Assembly: GCF_010894405.1 (NCBI RefSeq)
Contig: NZ_JAAIYA010000012.1
Coordinates: 259,444 to 323,443 of the forward strand
Direction: 5' to 3'
Source of the DNA: Pyxidicoccus caerfyrddinensis
GTDB lineage: Bacteria > Myxococcota > Myxococcia > Myxococcales > Myxococcaceae
DNA length: 64,000 nt
The notes below the pieces were generated by a model. That model searched no databases. It had not been told where the DNA came from and saw nothing but the letters and a program-made list of their open reading frames with translations. Within the stretch, counting starts at the first letter, position 1, and each line of letters opens with the position of its first letter. The translations under genes were made by a program, and so were the position numbers. Of the stretch, positions 57,709-64,000 are shown piece after piece.

Positions 57709-58830
57709 ATGGCGGACGCTGAGACGGACAGCCTCACGGCGGAGCAGCAGGCGTGCCTGGCACTCTGGGCCGTTCCCGGCCTGGGGCCGAGGACGCTGGC
57801 CGCCCTGCGCGCCTTCGCGGATGGAAGTCTCGCGGCGCTCGCCTCCGTCCCTGTACGGGACTGGGTGTCTCAGGCGCCGGTCTCCCCACAGGTGCGCACG
57901 CGGCTGGCGGCGGTGGACCGGCTCCCCCCGCTGGCGGAGCGCGTCCTGGCGGCCTGCCGCCGGGCCGGCATGGGCGTGGCCTTCGCCGGGCAGCACACCT
58001 ATCCGGACCGGTTGCGGGAGGTGGAGGACGCGCCTCCGCTGCTCTTCCACCGGGGGTGTCCGGGACTGCCCCGGCGCCGGGTGGCCATGGTGGGCAGCCG
58101 CCATCCGGACCAGGGCTTCCTGCCCTTCGCCCGGGACTTCGCACGGAAGGTGGCGGGGGCCGGGGTGGGCGTGGTGTCCGGCGCCGCGGTGGGGGTGGAC
58201 CAGGCGTGCCACTGGGGCGCGCTGGATGTGGGCGGGGAGACGTGGGCCTTCCTGGGGTCTGCCCTGGATGCGTTGGACCCGGCGCAAGCCCGCCTGCTTC
58301 CTCACTTTTTGGGGCAGGGGGGCGTGTTCTTCAGCGAGCTCCCACCCGGGGTCCGGGCAAGCGTTACCACCTTCCCGCGGCGCAACCGACTCATCTCCGG
58401 CGCATCCGATGTGGTCCTGGTGTTGAGGGCGGGGAAGGGTTCGGGGGCGCTGTACACGGCGGAAGCGGGGCGGGCACAGGGGCGGCCGGTGTTCGCGCTG
58501 CCGGGGGACGTGAGGCAGGCGGCGGCGGTGGGGTGCAACCAGCTGCTCCGGGACGGGCATGCGAGCGCCTGCATGGGCCCGGAAGATGTGTGGAGGGTGG
58601 TGGGCGTTCAGCCGGAAACCGCGGGGCCGCGGGACATCACGGCGTCGTGGGAGGAGCTCTCCGCGGAAGCGAAGGGCACTTATGGGGTGTTGGACCGGGT
58701 TCCCCGGACATTTGACGAGGTGCTGGTCGGCAGCACCCTCTCACCGGCGGCGCTGACCAGCGCACTGGTGGAGCTGGAGTTGACGGGGCTGGTCATCCAG
58801 CACCCGGGCAAGCTGTACGAAAAGGTCTAG
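57709..58830 (+). CDS. dprA: DNA-processing protein DprA (Smf)
   Basis: A 373-residue protein that loads RecA on incoming single-stranded DNA during transformation. The Rossmann-type core has MVGSRHPDQGFLPFARD, the SGAAVGVDQACHWGAL helix and the FPRRNRLISGAS signature. An N-terminal helix-hairpin-like region (WAVPGLGPRTLAALRAFAD) and a C-terminal winged-helix (DEVLVGSTLSPAALTSALVE) complete the usual domain set. The ATG at 57709 has AGGGG six bases upstream; an upstream GTG is possible but less likely. It lies 11 bp before topA, a conserved dprA-topA pairing. Confidence 0.95.
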   Translation: MADAETDSLTAEQQACLALWAVPGLGPRTLAALRAFADGSLAALASVPVRDWVSQAPVSPQVRTRLAAVDRLPPLAERVLAACRRAGMGVAFAGQHTYPDRLREVEDAPPLLFHRGCPGLPRRRVAMVGSRHPDQGFLPFARDFARKVAGAGVGVVSGAAVGVDQACHWGALDVGGETWAFLGSALDALDPAQARLLPHFLGQGGVFFSELPPGVRASVTTFPRRNRLISGASDVVLVLRAGKGSGALYTAEAGRAQGRPVFALPGDVRQAAAVGCNQLLRDGHASACMGPEDVWRVVGVQPETAGPRDITASWEELSAEAKGTYGVLDRVPRTFDEVLVGSTLSPAALTSALVELELTGLVIQHPGKLYEKV

Positions 58831-58841
58831 GTAGGAGAGTC

Positions 58842-61400
58842 ATGGCCACGCGGACGAAGAAGCAGGTGGAAGAGACGGAGGCGGCGGCGGAGACGAAGTC
58901 GCCCCGCAAGGCGGCCGCCAAGAAGAAGACGGCCGCCAAGAAGAAGCCGGCGGCCAAGGCGAAGAAGACGGCGGCCCGCCGCCGCGGCAAGAAGGGTGAC
59001 GACGAGCTGCCCACCGTGGAGGCGGACGCGGACGACGAAGTCGCGCCCCGCGGCAAGGGCCCCCACTACCTCGTGGTGGTGGAGTCTCCCGCCAAGGCGA
59101 AGACCATCAAGAAGTACCTGGGCTCCGGCTACACGGTGAAGGCCTCCGTGGGCCACGTGAAGGACTTGCCCAAGAGCAAGATGGGCGTCGACGTGGAGCA
59201 CGACTTCCAGCCCGAGTACGAGGTCATCAAGGGCAAGGAGAAGGTGCTCAACGAGCTCAAGAAGATGGCGAAGTCCGCCGACAAGGTCTTCCTCGCGACG
59301 GACCCCGACCGCGAGGGCGAGGCCATTGCCTGGCACATCAAGGAAGAGCTCGCCCATCCGGACGCGATGCGGGTGACCTTCAACGAAATCACCAAGAAGG
59401 CCGTCCAGGAAGCCATCGCCCAGCCGCGCGAGCTGAACCAGGACAACTACGACTCGCAGCAGACGCGCCGCATCCTCGACCGGCTGGTGGGGTATCAAAT
59501 CTCCCCGTTGCTCTGGCAGAAGATCCGCCGGGGCCTGTCCGCCGGCCGCGTGCAGTCGGTGGCGGTGCGCCTCGTCGTGGAGCGCGAGGCCGAAATCAAG
59601 GCCTTCGTCCCCGAGGAGTACTGGTCGCTGGACGCGCTGCTGGCCGGTTCCGCCGGTCCGCCGCCCTTCAAGGCGAAGCTGTCCAAGGTGGACGGCAAGA
59701 AGATGGAGCTGAAGGACCGCGCCACCACCGAGGGGCTCGTCGCCGAGCTCCAGGGGGCCGAGTTCGTCGTGGCCAAGGTGGACCGCCGCGAGCGCCGCCG
59801 CAACGCGCCCGCGCCGTTCATCACCTCCAAGCTGCAGCAGGAGGCCGCCAACCGGCTGTCCTTCACCGCCAAGAAGACGATGACGCTGGCCCAGAAGCTC
59901 TACGAGGGCGTGCCCCTCGGCGAGGAGGGCCAGACGGCGCTCATCACGTACATGCGTACGGACTCCACCCGTCTGTCCGACGACGCGGTGAAGCAGGTGC
60001 GCGAGTTCATCGACGGCAAGTACGGCAAGGAGTTCCTGCCGGCCGAGCCGGTGGTGTACCGCTCCCGCAAGAGCGCGCAGGACGCGCACGAGGCCATCCG
60101 TCCCACGTCCCTGGAGTACCCGCCCGAGCGCGTGCGGCCCTTCTTCGAGGCCATGGGCGAGTCGGACATGTTCCGCCTCTACGAGCTCATCTGGAACCGC
60201 TTCGTGGCGTGCCAGATGATGCCGGCCGTGTATGACCAGACGAGCGCGGACATCTCCGCGGGCCGGGCCACGTTCCGAGCCTCGGGCAGCACGCTGAAGT
60301 TCGCCGGCTACCTGGCCGTCTACGGCGCGGGCCTCACCCCCGAGGAGGAGGCCGAGAAGGAGAAGGCGAAGGCCGCCGGTGAAGAGGGCGCGGATGGCGC
60401 GGATGCCATCGGCGAGCTGCCCTTCCTCACCGAGGGCGAGAAGCTGGCCCTCCAGAAGCTGCTCCACGAGCAGCACTTCACCCAGCCGCCCCCGCGCTTC
60501 AGCGAGGCCACGCTGGTGAAGGAGCTGGAAGAGCGCGGCATCGGCCGCCCGTCTACCTACGCCGCCATTCTCTCCACCATCCAGGACAAGAAGTACGTGG
60601 AGAAGCTGGAGGGGCGCTTCCGGCCCACGGACCTGGGGCAGATGACCAACGAGATGCTGGTCAAGCACTTCCCCCACGAGCTGGACGTCACCTTCACCGC
60701 CACCATGGAGGAGAAGCTCGACCAGATCTCCGAGGGCGGCACGAGCTGGAAGGCCGTGCTGCACGACTTCTACGGGCCCTTCAAGGAGACGCTCGAGAAG
60801 GCGAAGGCGGAGATGCGCGACGTCAAGCGCGAGGAAATCAAGACCGACATCTCCTGCGAGAAGTGCGGCAACCCCTTCGTCATCAAGTTCGGGAAGATGG
60901 GGCACTTCCTCGCCTGCTCGAACTACCCCGACTGCAAGAACACCAAGGACTTCAAGCGGGACGCCGAGGGCAAAATCGTCATCGTGGAGGAGGAGACCAC
61001 GGACGAGAAGTGCGAGAAGTGCGGCAAGCCCATGGTCATCAAGCGCGGCCGCTTCGGGCGCTTCATGGCCTGCTCCGGCTACCCGGACTGCAAGACGTCC
61101 AAGCCCATCTCCATCGGCGTGGGGTGCCCGGAGTGCAAGCAGGGCTACCTCACCGAGCGCCGCAGCGGCCGCGGGAAGATCTTCTTCGGCTGCAACCGCT
61201 ACCCGGACTGCAAGTTCGCCGCCTGGGACAGGCCCCTGGCCGAGCAGTGCCCGCAGTGTGCGTCCCCGTACCTCCTGCAGAAGTTCTCCAAGCGGGACGG
61301 CGCCTACATCGCCTGCCCGAACAAGGAGTGCGACTACCGGCGTGAGGTCGTGGAGCAGGCGGGCGTACCCGGCTCACCGGAAGCCTCCTCGGCTGCTTGA
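58842..61400 (+). CDS. topA: DNA topoisomerase I (type IA)
   Basis: An 852-residue enzyme relaxing negative supercoils. A Lys/Ala-rich N-terminal tail of about 65 residues (AAAKKKTAAKKKPAAKAKK) precedes the Toprim domain: VVESPAKAKTI with catalytic Glu and ATDPDREGEAIAW with the metal-binding Asp residues. The active-site Tyr is Y370 in ITYMRTDSTRLS. The C-terminus has four zinc-ribbon repeats (CEKCGNPF, CEKCGKPM, CPECKQGY, CPQCASPY), each with four Cys. The tail probably aids DNA binding and is typical of high-GC bacteria. Second gene of the dprA-topA operon. Confidence 0.96.
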   Translation: MATRTKKQVEETEAAAETKSPRKAAAKKKTAAKKKPAAKAKKTAARRRGKKGDDELPTVEADADDEVAPRGKGPHYLVVVESPAKAKTIKKYLGSGYTVKASVGHVKDLPKSKMGVDVEHDFQPEYEVIKGKEKVLNELKKMAKSADKVFLATDPDREGEAIAWHIKEELAHPDAMRVTFNEITKKAVQEAIAQPRELNQDNYDSQQTRRILDRLVGYQISPLLWQKIRRGLSAGRVQSVAVRLVVEREAEIKAFVPEEYWSLDALLAGSAGPPPFKAKLSKVDGKKMELKDRATTEGLVAELQGAEFVVAKVDRRERRRNAPAPFITSKLQQEAANRLSFTAKKTMTLAQKLYEGVPLGEEGQTALITYMRTDSTRLSDDAVKQVREFIDGKYGKEFLPAEPVVYRSRKSAQDAHEAIRPTSLEYPPERVRPFFEAMGESDMFRLYELIWNRFVACQMMPAVYDQTSADISAGRATFRASGSTLKFAGYLAVYGAGLTPEEEAEKEKAKAAGEEGADGADAIGELPFLTEGEKLALQKLLHEQHFTQPPPRFSEATLVKELEERGIGRPSTYAAILSTIQDKKYVEKLEGRFRPTDLGQMTNEMLVKHFPHELDVTFTATMEEKLDQISEGGTSWKAVLHDFYGPFKETLEKAKAEMRDVKREEIKTDISCEKCGNPFVIKFGKMGHFLACSNYPDCKNTKDFKRDAEGKIVIVEEETTDEKCEKCGKPMVIKRGRFGRFMACSGYPDCKTSKPISIGVGCPECKQGYLTERRSGRGKIFFGCNRYPDCKFAAWDRPLAEQCPQCASPYLLQKFSKRDGAYIACPNKECDYRREVVEQAGVPGSPEASSAA

Positions 61401-61423
61401 AAGCCCAGTAGTTCCAACGGGCT

Positions 61424-61459
61424 GGGCCCGCCCCGTGGCTTGACACGCTCGGCGGGCCC
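61424..61459 (+). terminator. Possible topA terminator overlapping the exbB promoter
   Basis: GGGCCCGCC and GGCGGGCCC form a perfect 9-bp stem around an 18-base loop, 24 bp after the topA stop. The loop contains the TTGACA of the next promoter, and the second arm lies in its spacer, so folding and promoter use may be linked. No T-run. Confidence 0.35.
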
Positions 61460-61469
61460 GCCCTAGAAG
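61440..61469 (+). promoter_or_regulatory. Putative promoter of the exbB-exbD-exbD operon
   Basis: A perfect TTGACA and TAGAAG are separated by 18 bases. The expected start is near 61476, with a leader of about 88 bases. Confidence 0.5.
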
Positions 61470-61563
61470 TCCAGGCTGCCCCCTCCCTGGGGAGAGTCCT
61501 GTGGATGCCCGTGTCCGGACGGGCCCACCCGGGGGGACGGGCGTCGAAAGGACACCAGGCGCG

Positions 61564-62301
61564 ATGATTCACTCGGTGAGCGAGCTGCTGCTGGACGTGA
61601 CACTTGCGGCCACGGAGGGCGGCAAGATGGGCGTCACGGACTCCGTCATCAAGTTCTTCAAGGATGGCGGCCCGTTCATGTTCGTGAACCTGTTCTGGCT
61701 GGCGTGCTCGCTGGCGGTGGCGCTGGAGCGCATCGTCACCGTGGTGTTCCGCTACAACCTGCCCGCGCCGCCGTTCATGGAGCAGATCGCCAAGCTGGTG
61801 CGCAGCGGCAACCTGGACCGCGCGGTGAAGGTGTGCAGCATGGCGCCCAACTCGCCGCTGGCGAAGGTCATCCGCGCGGGCCTGGTGAATGCCAACCGCG
61901 GCGAGATTGAAGTCGCCAAGGCGGTGGAAGAGGCCATCGTCGAGCACAGCCCGGGCGTGTCCAAGCGGATTCCGTGGCTGTGGTCCCTCGCCAACATCGC
62001 CACGCTGGTGGGCCTCGTCGGCACCATCTTCGGCCTCATCGGCACCTTCCAGGCGCTCGGCAACGTGCCGGCGGAGCAGAAGCAGGTGCTCCTGTCGGAC
62101 GGTATCTCCAAGGCGATGAACAACACCGCCTTCGCGCTCTCCATCGCGGTGCTCTGCATCGTCTTCCACCTGTTCCTCACCTCGTACGCGAAGGGGTTGG
62201 TGGAGTCGATGGAGCTCAACGCGCTGAAGCTGGAGAACCTCCTGTCGCGTCGCGGCTCGGTGGACCCGGCCACCACGGAGCTCGAGTCCCGCGCGTCGTA
62301 A
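61564..62301 (+). CDS. MotA/TolQ/ExbB-family proton channel subunit
   Basis: A 245-residue inner-membrane protein with three TM helices (about 37-55, 140-160, 185-205) and the family motif LANIATLVGLVGTIFGLIGTF, in which small residues pack around the ExbD Asp. AAAGGACACC precedes the ATG at 61564. It forms the pentameric ring of a proton-driven motor with the two following ExbD proteins. The set of one TolQ-like and two TolR-like genes is the plan of the myxobacterial AglRQS gliding motor; this may be that motor or a paralogue. The gene ends 18 bp before the next start. Confidence 0.9.
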   Translation: MIHSVSELLLDVTLAATEGGKMGVTDSVIKFFKDGGPFMFVNLFWLACSLAVALERIVTVVFRYNLPAPPFMEQIAKLVRSGNLDRAVKVCSMAPNSPLAKVIRAGLVNANRGEIEVAKAVEEAIVEHSPGVSKRIPWLWSLANIATLVGLVGTIFGLIGTFQALGNVPAEQKQVLLSDGISKAMNNTAFALSIAVLCIVFHLFLTSYAKGLVESMELNALKLENLLSRRGSVDPATTELESRAS

Positions 62302-62319
62302 GGCGCACGGTTCGCGTCC

Positions 62320-62850
62320 ATGGCGTTCCACTACTCCCGGCGCAAGCTGAAGGTCCGTGAGGAAGAAGAGTCGGGCGAGCTGAACATCGTCCCGTACCTC
62401 GACATCCTCATGAACCTCATCATCTTCATGCTGCTGTCCATCACCGGCCTCGCCACGTTCGGCATCTTGAACGTGAATGCCCCCAGCTACGGCGCGCCCA
62501 GCGCGGGCATGACGCAGGAGGGGCAGGACGAGCAGAAGCTGACCTTGTCCGTGCTCATCTCCAAGAAGGGCCACTTCGTCAGCAGCCAGAACGCCATCCT
62601 CGGCCAGGAGGGCGCGGCGGCGGACCAGCCCACCGTGCCGGTGCTGGCGGACGGCGCCTACGACTTCCGGGCGCTCAACGCGAAGATGGTGGAGATCAAG
62701 GCGGCATTCCCCACGGAGACGAAGGTCATCGTCGGCGCGGATCCGGACATCCCCTACGAGGCCCTCACCCAGACGCTGGACGCCATCCGCGAGACGCAGG
62801 CCAGCCCGCACCGCCTGCTGTTCCCGGACGTCACCCTCGGGGCGATCTGA
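62320..62850 (+). CDS. ExbD/TolR-family protein 1
   Basis: A 176-residue protein with one TM helix. The proton-carrying Asp is D28 in NIVPYLDILMNLIIFM. The periplasmic part has the ExbD fold (VLADGAYDFRALNAKMVEIK; VIVGADPDIPYEALTQTLDA) without an obvious peptidoglycan-binding OmpA-like domain. It overlaps no neighbour; spacing is 18 bp upstream and 3 bp downstream, a tight operon. Works with the ExbB-type channel to convert proton flow to mechanical motion. Confidence 0.92.
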   Translation: MAFHYSRRKLKVREEEESGELNIVPYLDILMNLIIFMLLSITGLATFGILNVNAPSYGAPSAGMTQEGQDEQKLTLSVLISKKGHFVSSQNAILGQEGAAADQPTVPVLADGAYDFRALNAKMVEIKAAFPTETKVIVGADPDIPYEALTQTLDAIRETQASPHRLLFPDVTLGAI

Positions 62851-62853
62851 ACC

Positions 62854-63435
62854 ATGGCCGAGTCGACGACACCCGCCCTGAGCGAGGCCGACGAAGAGAC
62901 GCTGGCGCGGCTGCGCTACCGCAAGGCGCTGGCGCGCAAGAAGCGCAAGGAGCGCGAGGCCGCGGGGGAGATCAAGGAGCTGAACATCACCGCGATGATG
63001 GACATGATGACCATCCTCCTGGTGTTCCTGCTCAAGTCCTTCGCCTCGTCCTCCGCCGCGGTGACGGCGTCCGAGGACGTTCGTCCGCCCGTGTCCACCA
63101 CGCGCGCCACGCCGAAGGACACCGTGGCCGTCACCATCACCCCCAAGAACATCCTGGTGGGGGAGCGTGAGGTGCTGCGGCTCCAGAACGGCGTGATTCC
63201 GGGCGACAAGCTCCAGGGCCGGCTGGTGTTGCCGCTGGACGCGCAGCTGAAGAAGGAAGTGGAGAAGCTGAAGTACATCGCCGAGCGGAACCCCTCCGCC
63301 CCCTTCAGCCGGGAGCTGTCCGTCATCGCGGACAAGAAGGTTCCCTACGACATGCTCCTCACCGTGCTCTACACGGCGGGGCAGAACGAGCTGGAGAACT
63401 ACCGGTTCGTCGTCCTCCAGAAGGAAGGCGAGTAG
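62854..63435 (+). CDS. ExbD/TolR-family protein 2
   Basis: A 193-residue paralogue of the preceding protein. A charged cytoplasmic head of about 40 residues (YRKALARKKRKEREAAG) leads into the TM helix with Asp D50 (NITAMMDMMTILLVFLLKSF). The periplasmic domain includes NILVGEREVLRLQNG and SVIADKKVPYDMLLTVLYTAG. Having two distinct TolR-type stators with one TolQ is unusual outside gliding motors. Last gene of the operon, followed by a clear hairpin terminator. Confidence 0.92.
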   Translation: MAESTTPALSEADEETLARLRYRKALARKKRKEREAAGEIKELNITAMMDMMTILLVFLLKSFASSSAAVTASEDVRPPVSTTRATPKDTVAVTITPKNILVGEREVLRLQNGVIPGDKLQGRLVLPLDAQLKKEVEKLKYIAERNPSAPFSRELSVIADKKVPYDMLLTVLYTAGQNELENYRFVVLQKEGE

Positions 63436-63461
63436 GGCGCCCCCCGACGGCGGGAGCGCCC
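63435..63461. terminator. Terminator between exbD2 and the DksA-like gene
   Basis: GGGCGC and GCGCCC with inner CCC/GGG pairs (one bulge) form a long GC-rich hairpin starting at the stop codon, followed by ctcttg. It serves two convergent genes. Confidence 0.5.
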
Positions 63462-63481
63462 CTCTTGCAGCGGACGGGAGG

Positions 63482-63868
63482 CTAGAGCGAGGGCGTGGCC
63501 ATGGGCCCGCCGCGCGTCTCCAGCTCGTGGATGCTGGCATCCTCCTCGCAGCGGATGGCGAAGGGCAGGGCTTCCAGGCGCTCGATTGGAATCTCGAAGC
63601 CGCAGTCCACGCAGTCTCCGAAGACGCCCATTTCCATGCGGCGCAGGGCCGCGTCGATGAGCATGATTTCGCGCCGCTGCGACTCGAGCAGGCTGGACAG
63701 GGTGTAGTCCGCCAGCTCCGACTGGGCATTCTCCTCGTACTCGGGGTCCCTCTCCTGGTCCTTGAGGGCCGTCAGCTCGCGGTGCGCCCCCGCATTCGCC
63801 GTGAGGATTTCCCGGCGGCGGCGCTGGAGGAGCTCGCGAATCCTGTTCAGGTCGTTGCTTCGGGCCAT
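63482..63868 (-). CDS. DksA/TraR-family protein with altered zinc site
   Basis: A 128-residue protein starting at ATG 63868 (GGAG eight bases upstream; a second ATG six bases earlier has worse spacing). A helical coiled coil (about 5-80) precedes the zinc-finger region CVDCGFEIPIERLEALPFAI and then RCEED. In DksA the finger is CxxC...CxxC; here it is C86, C89, C107 and Asp110 instead of the fourth Cys. The coiled-coil tip lacks the DxxDxA motif of E. coli DksA. It probably binds the secondary channel of RNA polymerase, but response to ppGpp is doubtful. The rest of the window, to 64000, shows only its upstream region. Confidence 0.88.
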   Translation of the reverse strand: MARSNDLNRIRELLQRRRREILTANAGAHRELTALKDQERDPEYEENAQSELADYTLSSLLESQRREIMLIDAALRRMEMGVFGDCVDCGFEIPIERLEALPFAIRCEEDASIHELETRGGPMATPSL

Positions 63869-64000
63869 GGCCATGTCTCCGATGCTCCCGTCTTCGAGTT
63901 CATTTCCGCTCGGCCGGATGCAAGGTCGCTCCGGCACGGCGAACGCGAGAAACGTAGGGGTTCAACCCAGGTAGGGAAACCGCGCCTTCCAACGGGGGAC

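Noticed and set aside
61564..63435. Firm naming as aglR-aglQ-aglS
   Set aside because: Gene order fits, but myxobacteria have several paralogous sets and the sequence alone does not separate them by eye.

Overview
The window is GC-rich, densely coded DNA with GC-rich third codon positions. It most likely comes from a myxobacterium of the Myxococcus/Corallococcus type. The evidence is a full-length AglZ-like gliding-motility protein (pseudo-receiver plus about 1,200 residues of coiled coil), a Hanks-type kinase whose catalytic loop carries Ser where most kinases have Lys, two good sigma-54 (-24/-12) promoter matches, many secreted proteins and lipoproteins, and an ExbB-ExbD-ExbD trio of the kind that powers gliding. 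No rRNA, tRNA, insertion sequence, prophage or CRISPR array was seen. One non-coding RNA, a 6S RNA, is recognisable.

Layout. 1-6.4 kb: end of a CoA-transferase gene, then a leftward operon of periplasmic adaptor, RND efflux pump, MarR regulator and a secreted protein. 6.6-13.1 kb: an acyl-CoA dehydrogenase, a sigma-54-driven M35-type metalloprotease lipoprotein, a methyltransferase, a Tat-type NHL propeller, small proteins and rlmE. 13.2-20.9 kb: a 2,016-residue alpha-2-macroglobulin with thioester motif, a Cys-rich lipoprotein with a strong 5' hairpin, and a secreted SH3 protein whose C-terminus resembles XendoU RNases. 21.1-24.1 kb: 6S RNA, 5-formyl-THF cyclo-ligase, ymdB and tyrS in one leftward unit. 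24.2-29.4 kb: a TPR protein coupled to a non-RD kinase, then a KaiC-like double ATPase coupled to a receiver/histidine-kinase hybrid. 29.4-38.4 kb: cysteine desulfurase/DHH phosphoesterase pair, a possibly frameshifted small gene, a Fic-fold protein with a destroyed active site, an AAA ATPase, ilvE, a MoxR/patatin pair and a sigma-54-driven small membrane protein.

38.5-50.3 kb is the most distinctive part: aglZ, a GT4 glycosyltransferase with a 750-residue repeat-rich tail, and, divergently, a DUF4912-type protein with fourteen 15-residue repeats followed by a GH57 branching enzyme. All but the branching enzyme carry in-frame minisatellites (21-, 45-, 54- and 45-bp units). 50.4-64 kb: an HtrA protease, an SGNH esterase, a diguanylate cyclase with a c-type heme motif in its sensor domain, pgeF, a CpoB-like TPR lipoprotein, a LysM protein, dprA, topA, an ExbB/ExbD/ExbD proton-channel operon and a DksA-family protein whose fourth zinc ligand is Asp.

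The genes mostly form short operons for efflux, surface-glycan or glycogen metabolism, signalling, envelope maintenance and DNA topology. The best candidates for something undescribed are the GT4/DUF4912/GH57 repeat-protein locus beside aglZ, the degenerate Fic protein, the secreted EndoU-like enzyme and the heme-motif diguanylate cyclase. Functional assignments rest on motif recognition by eye; no database search was run.
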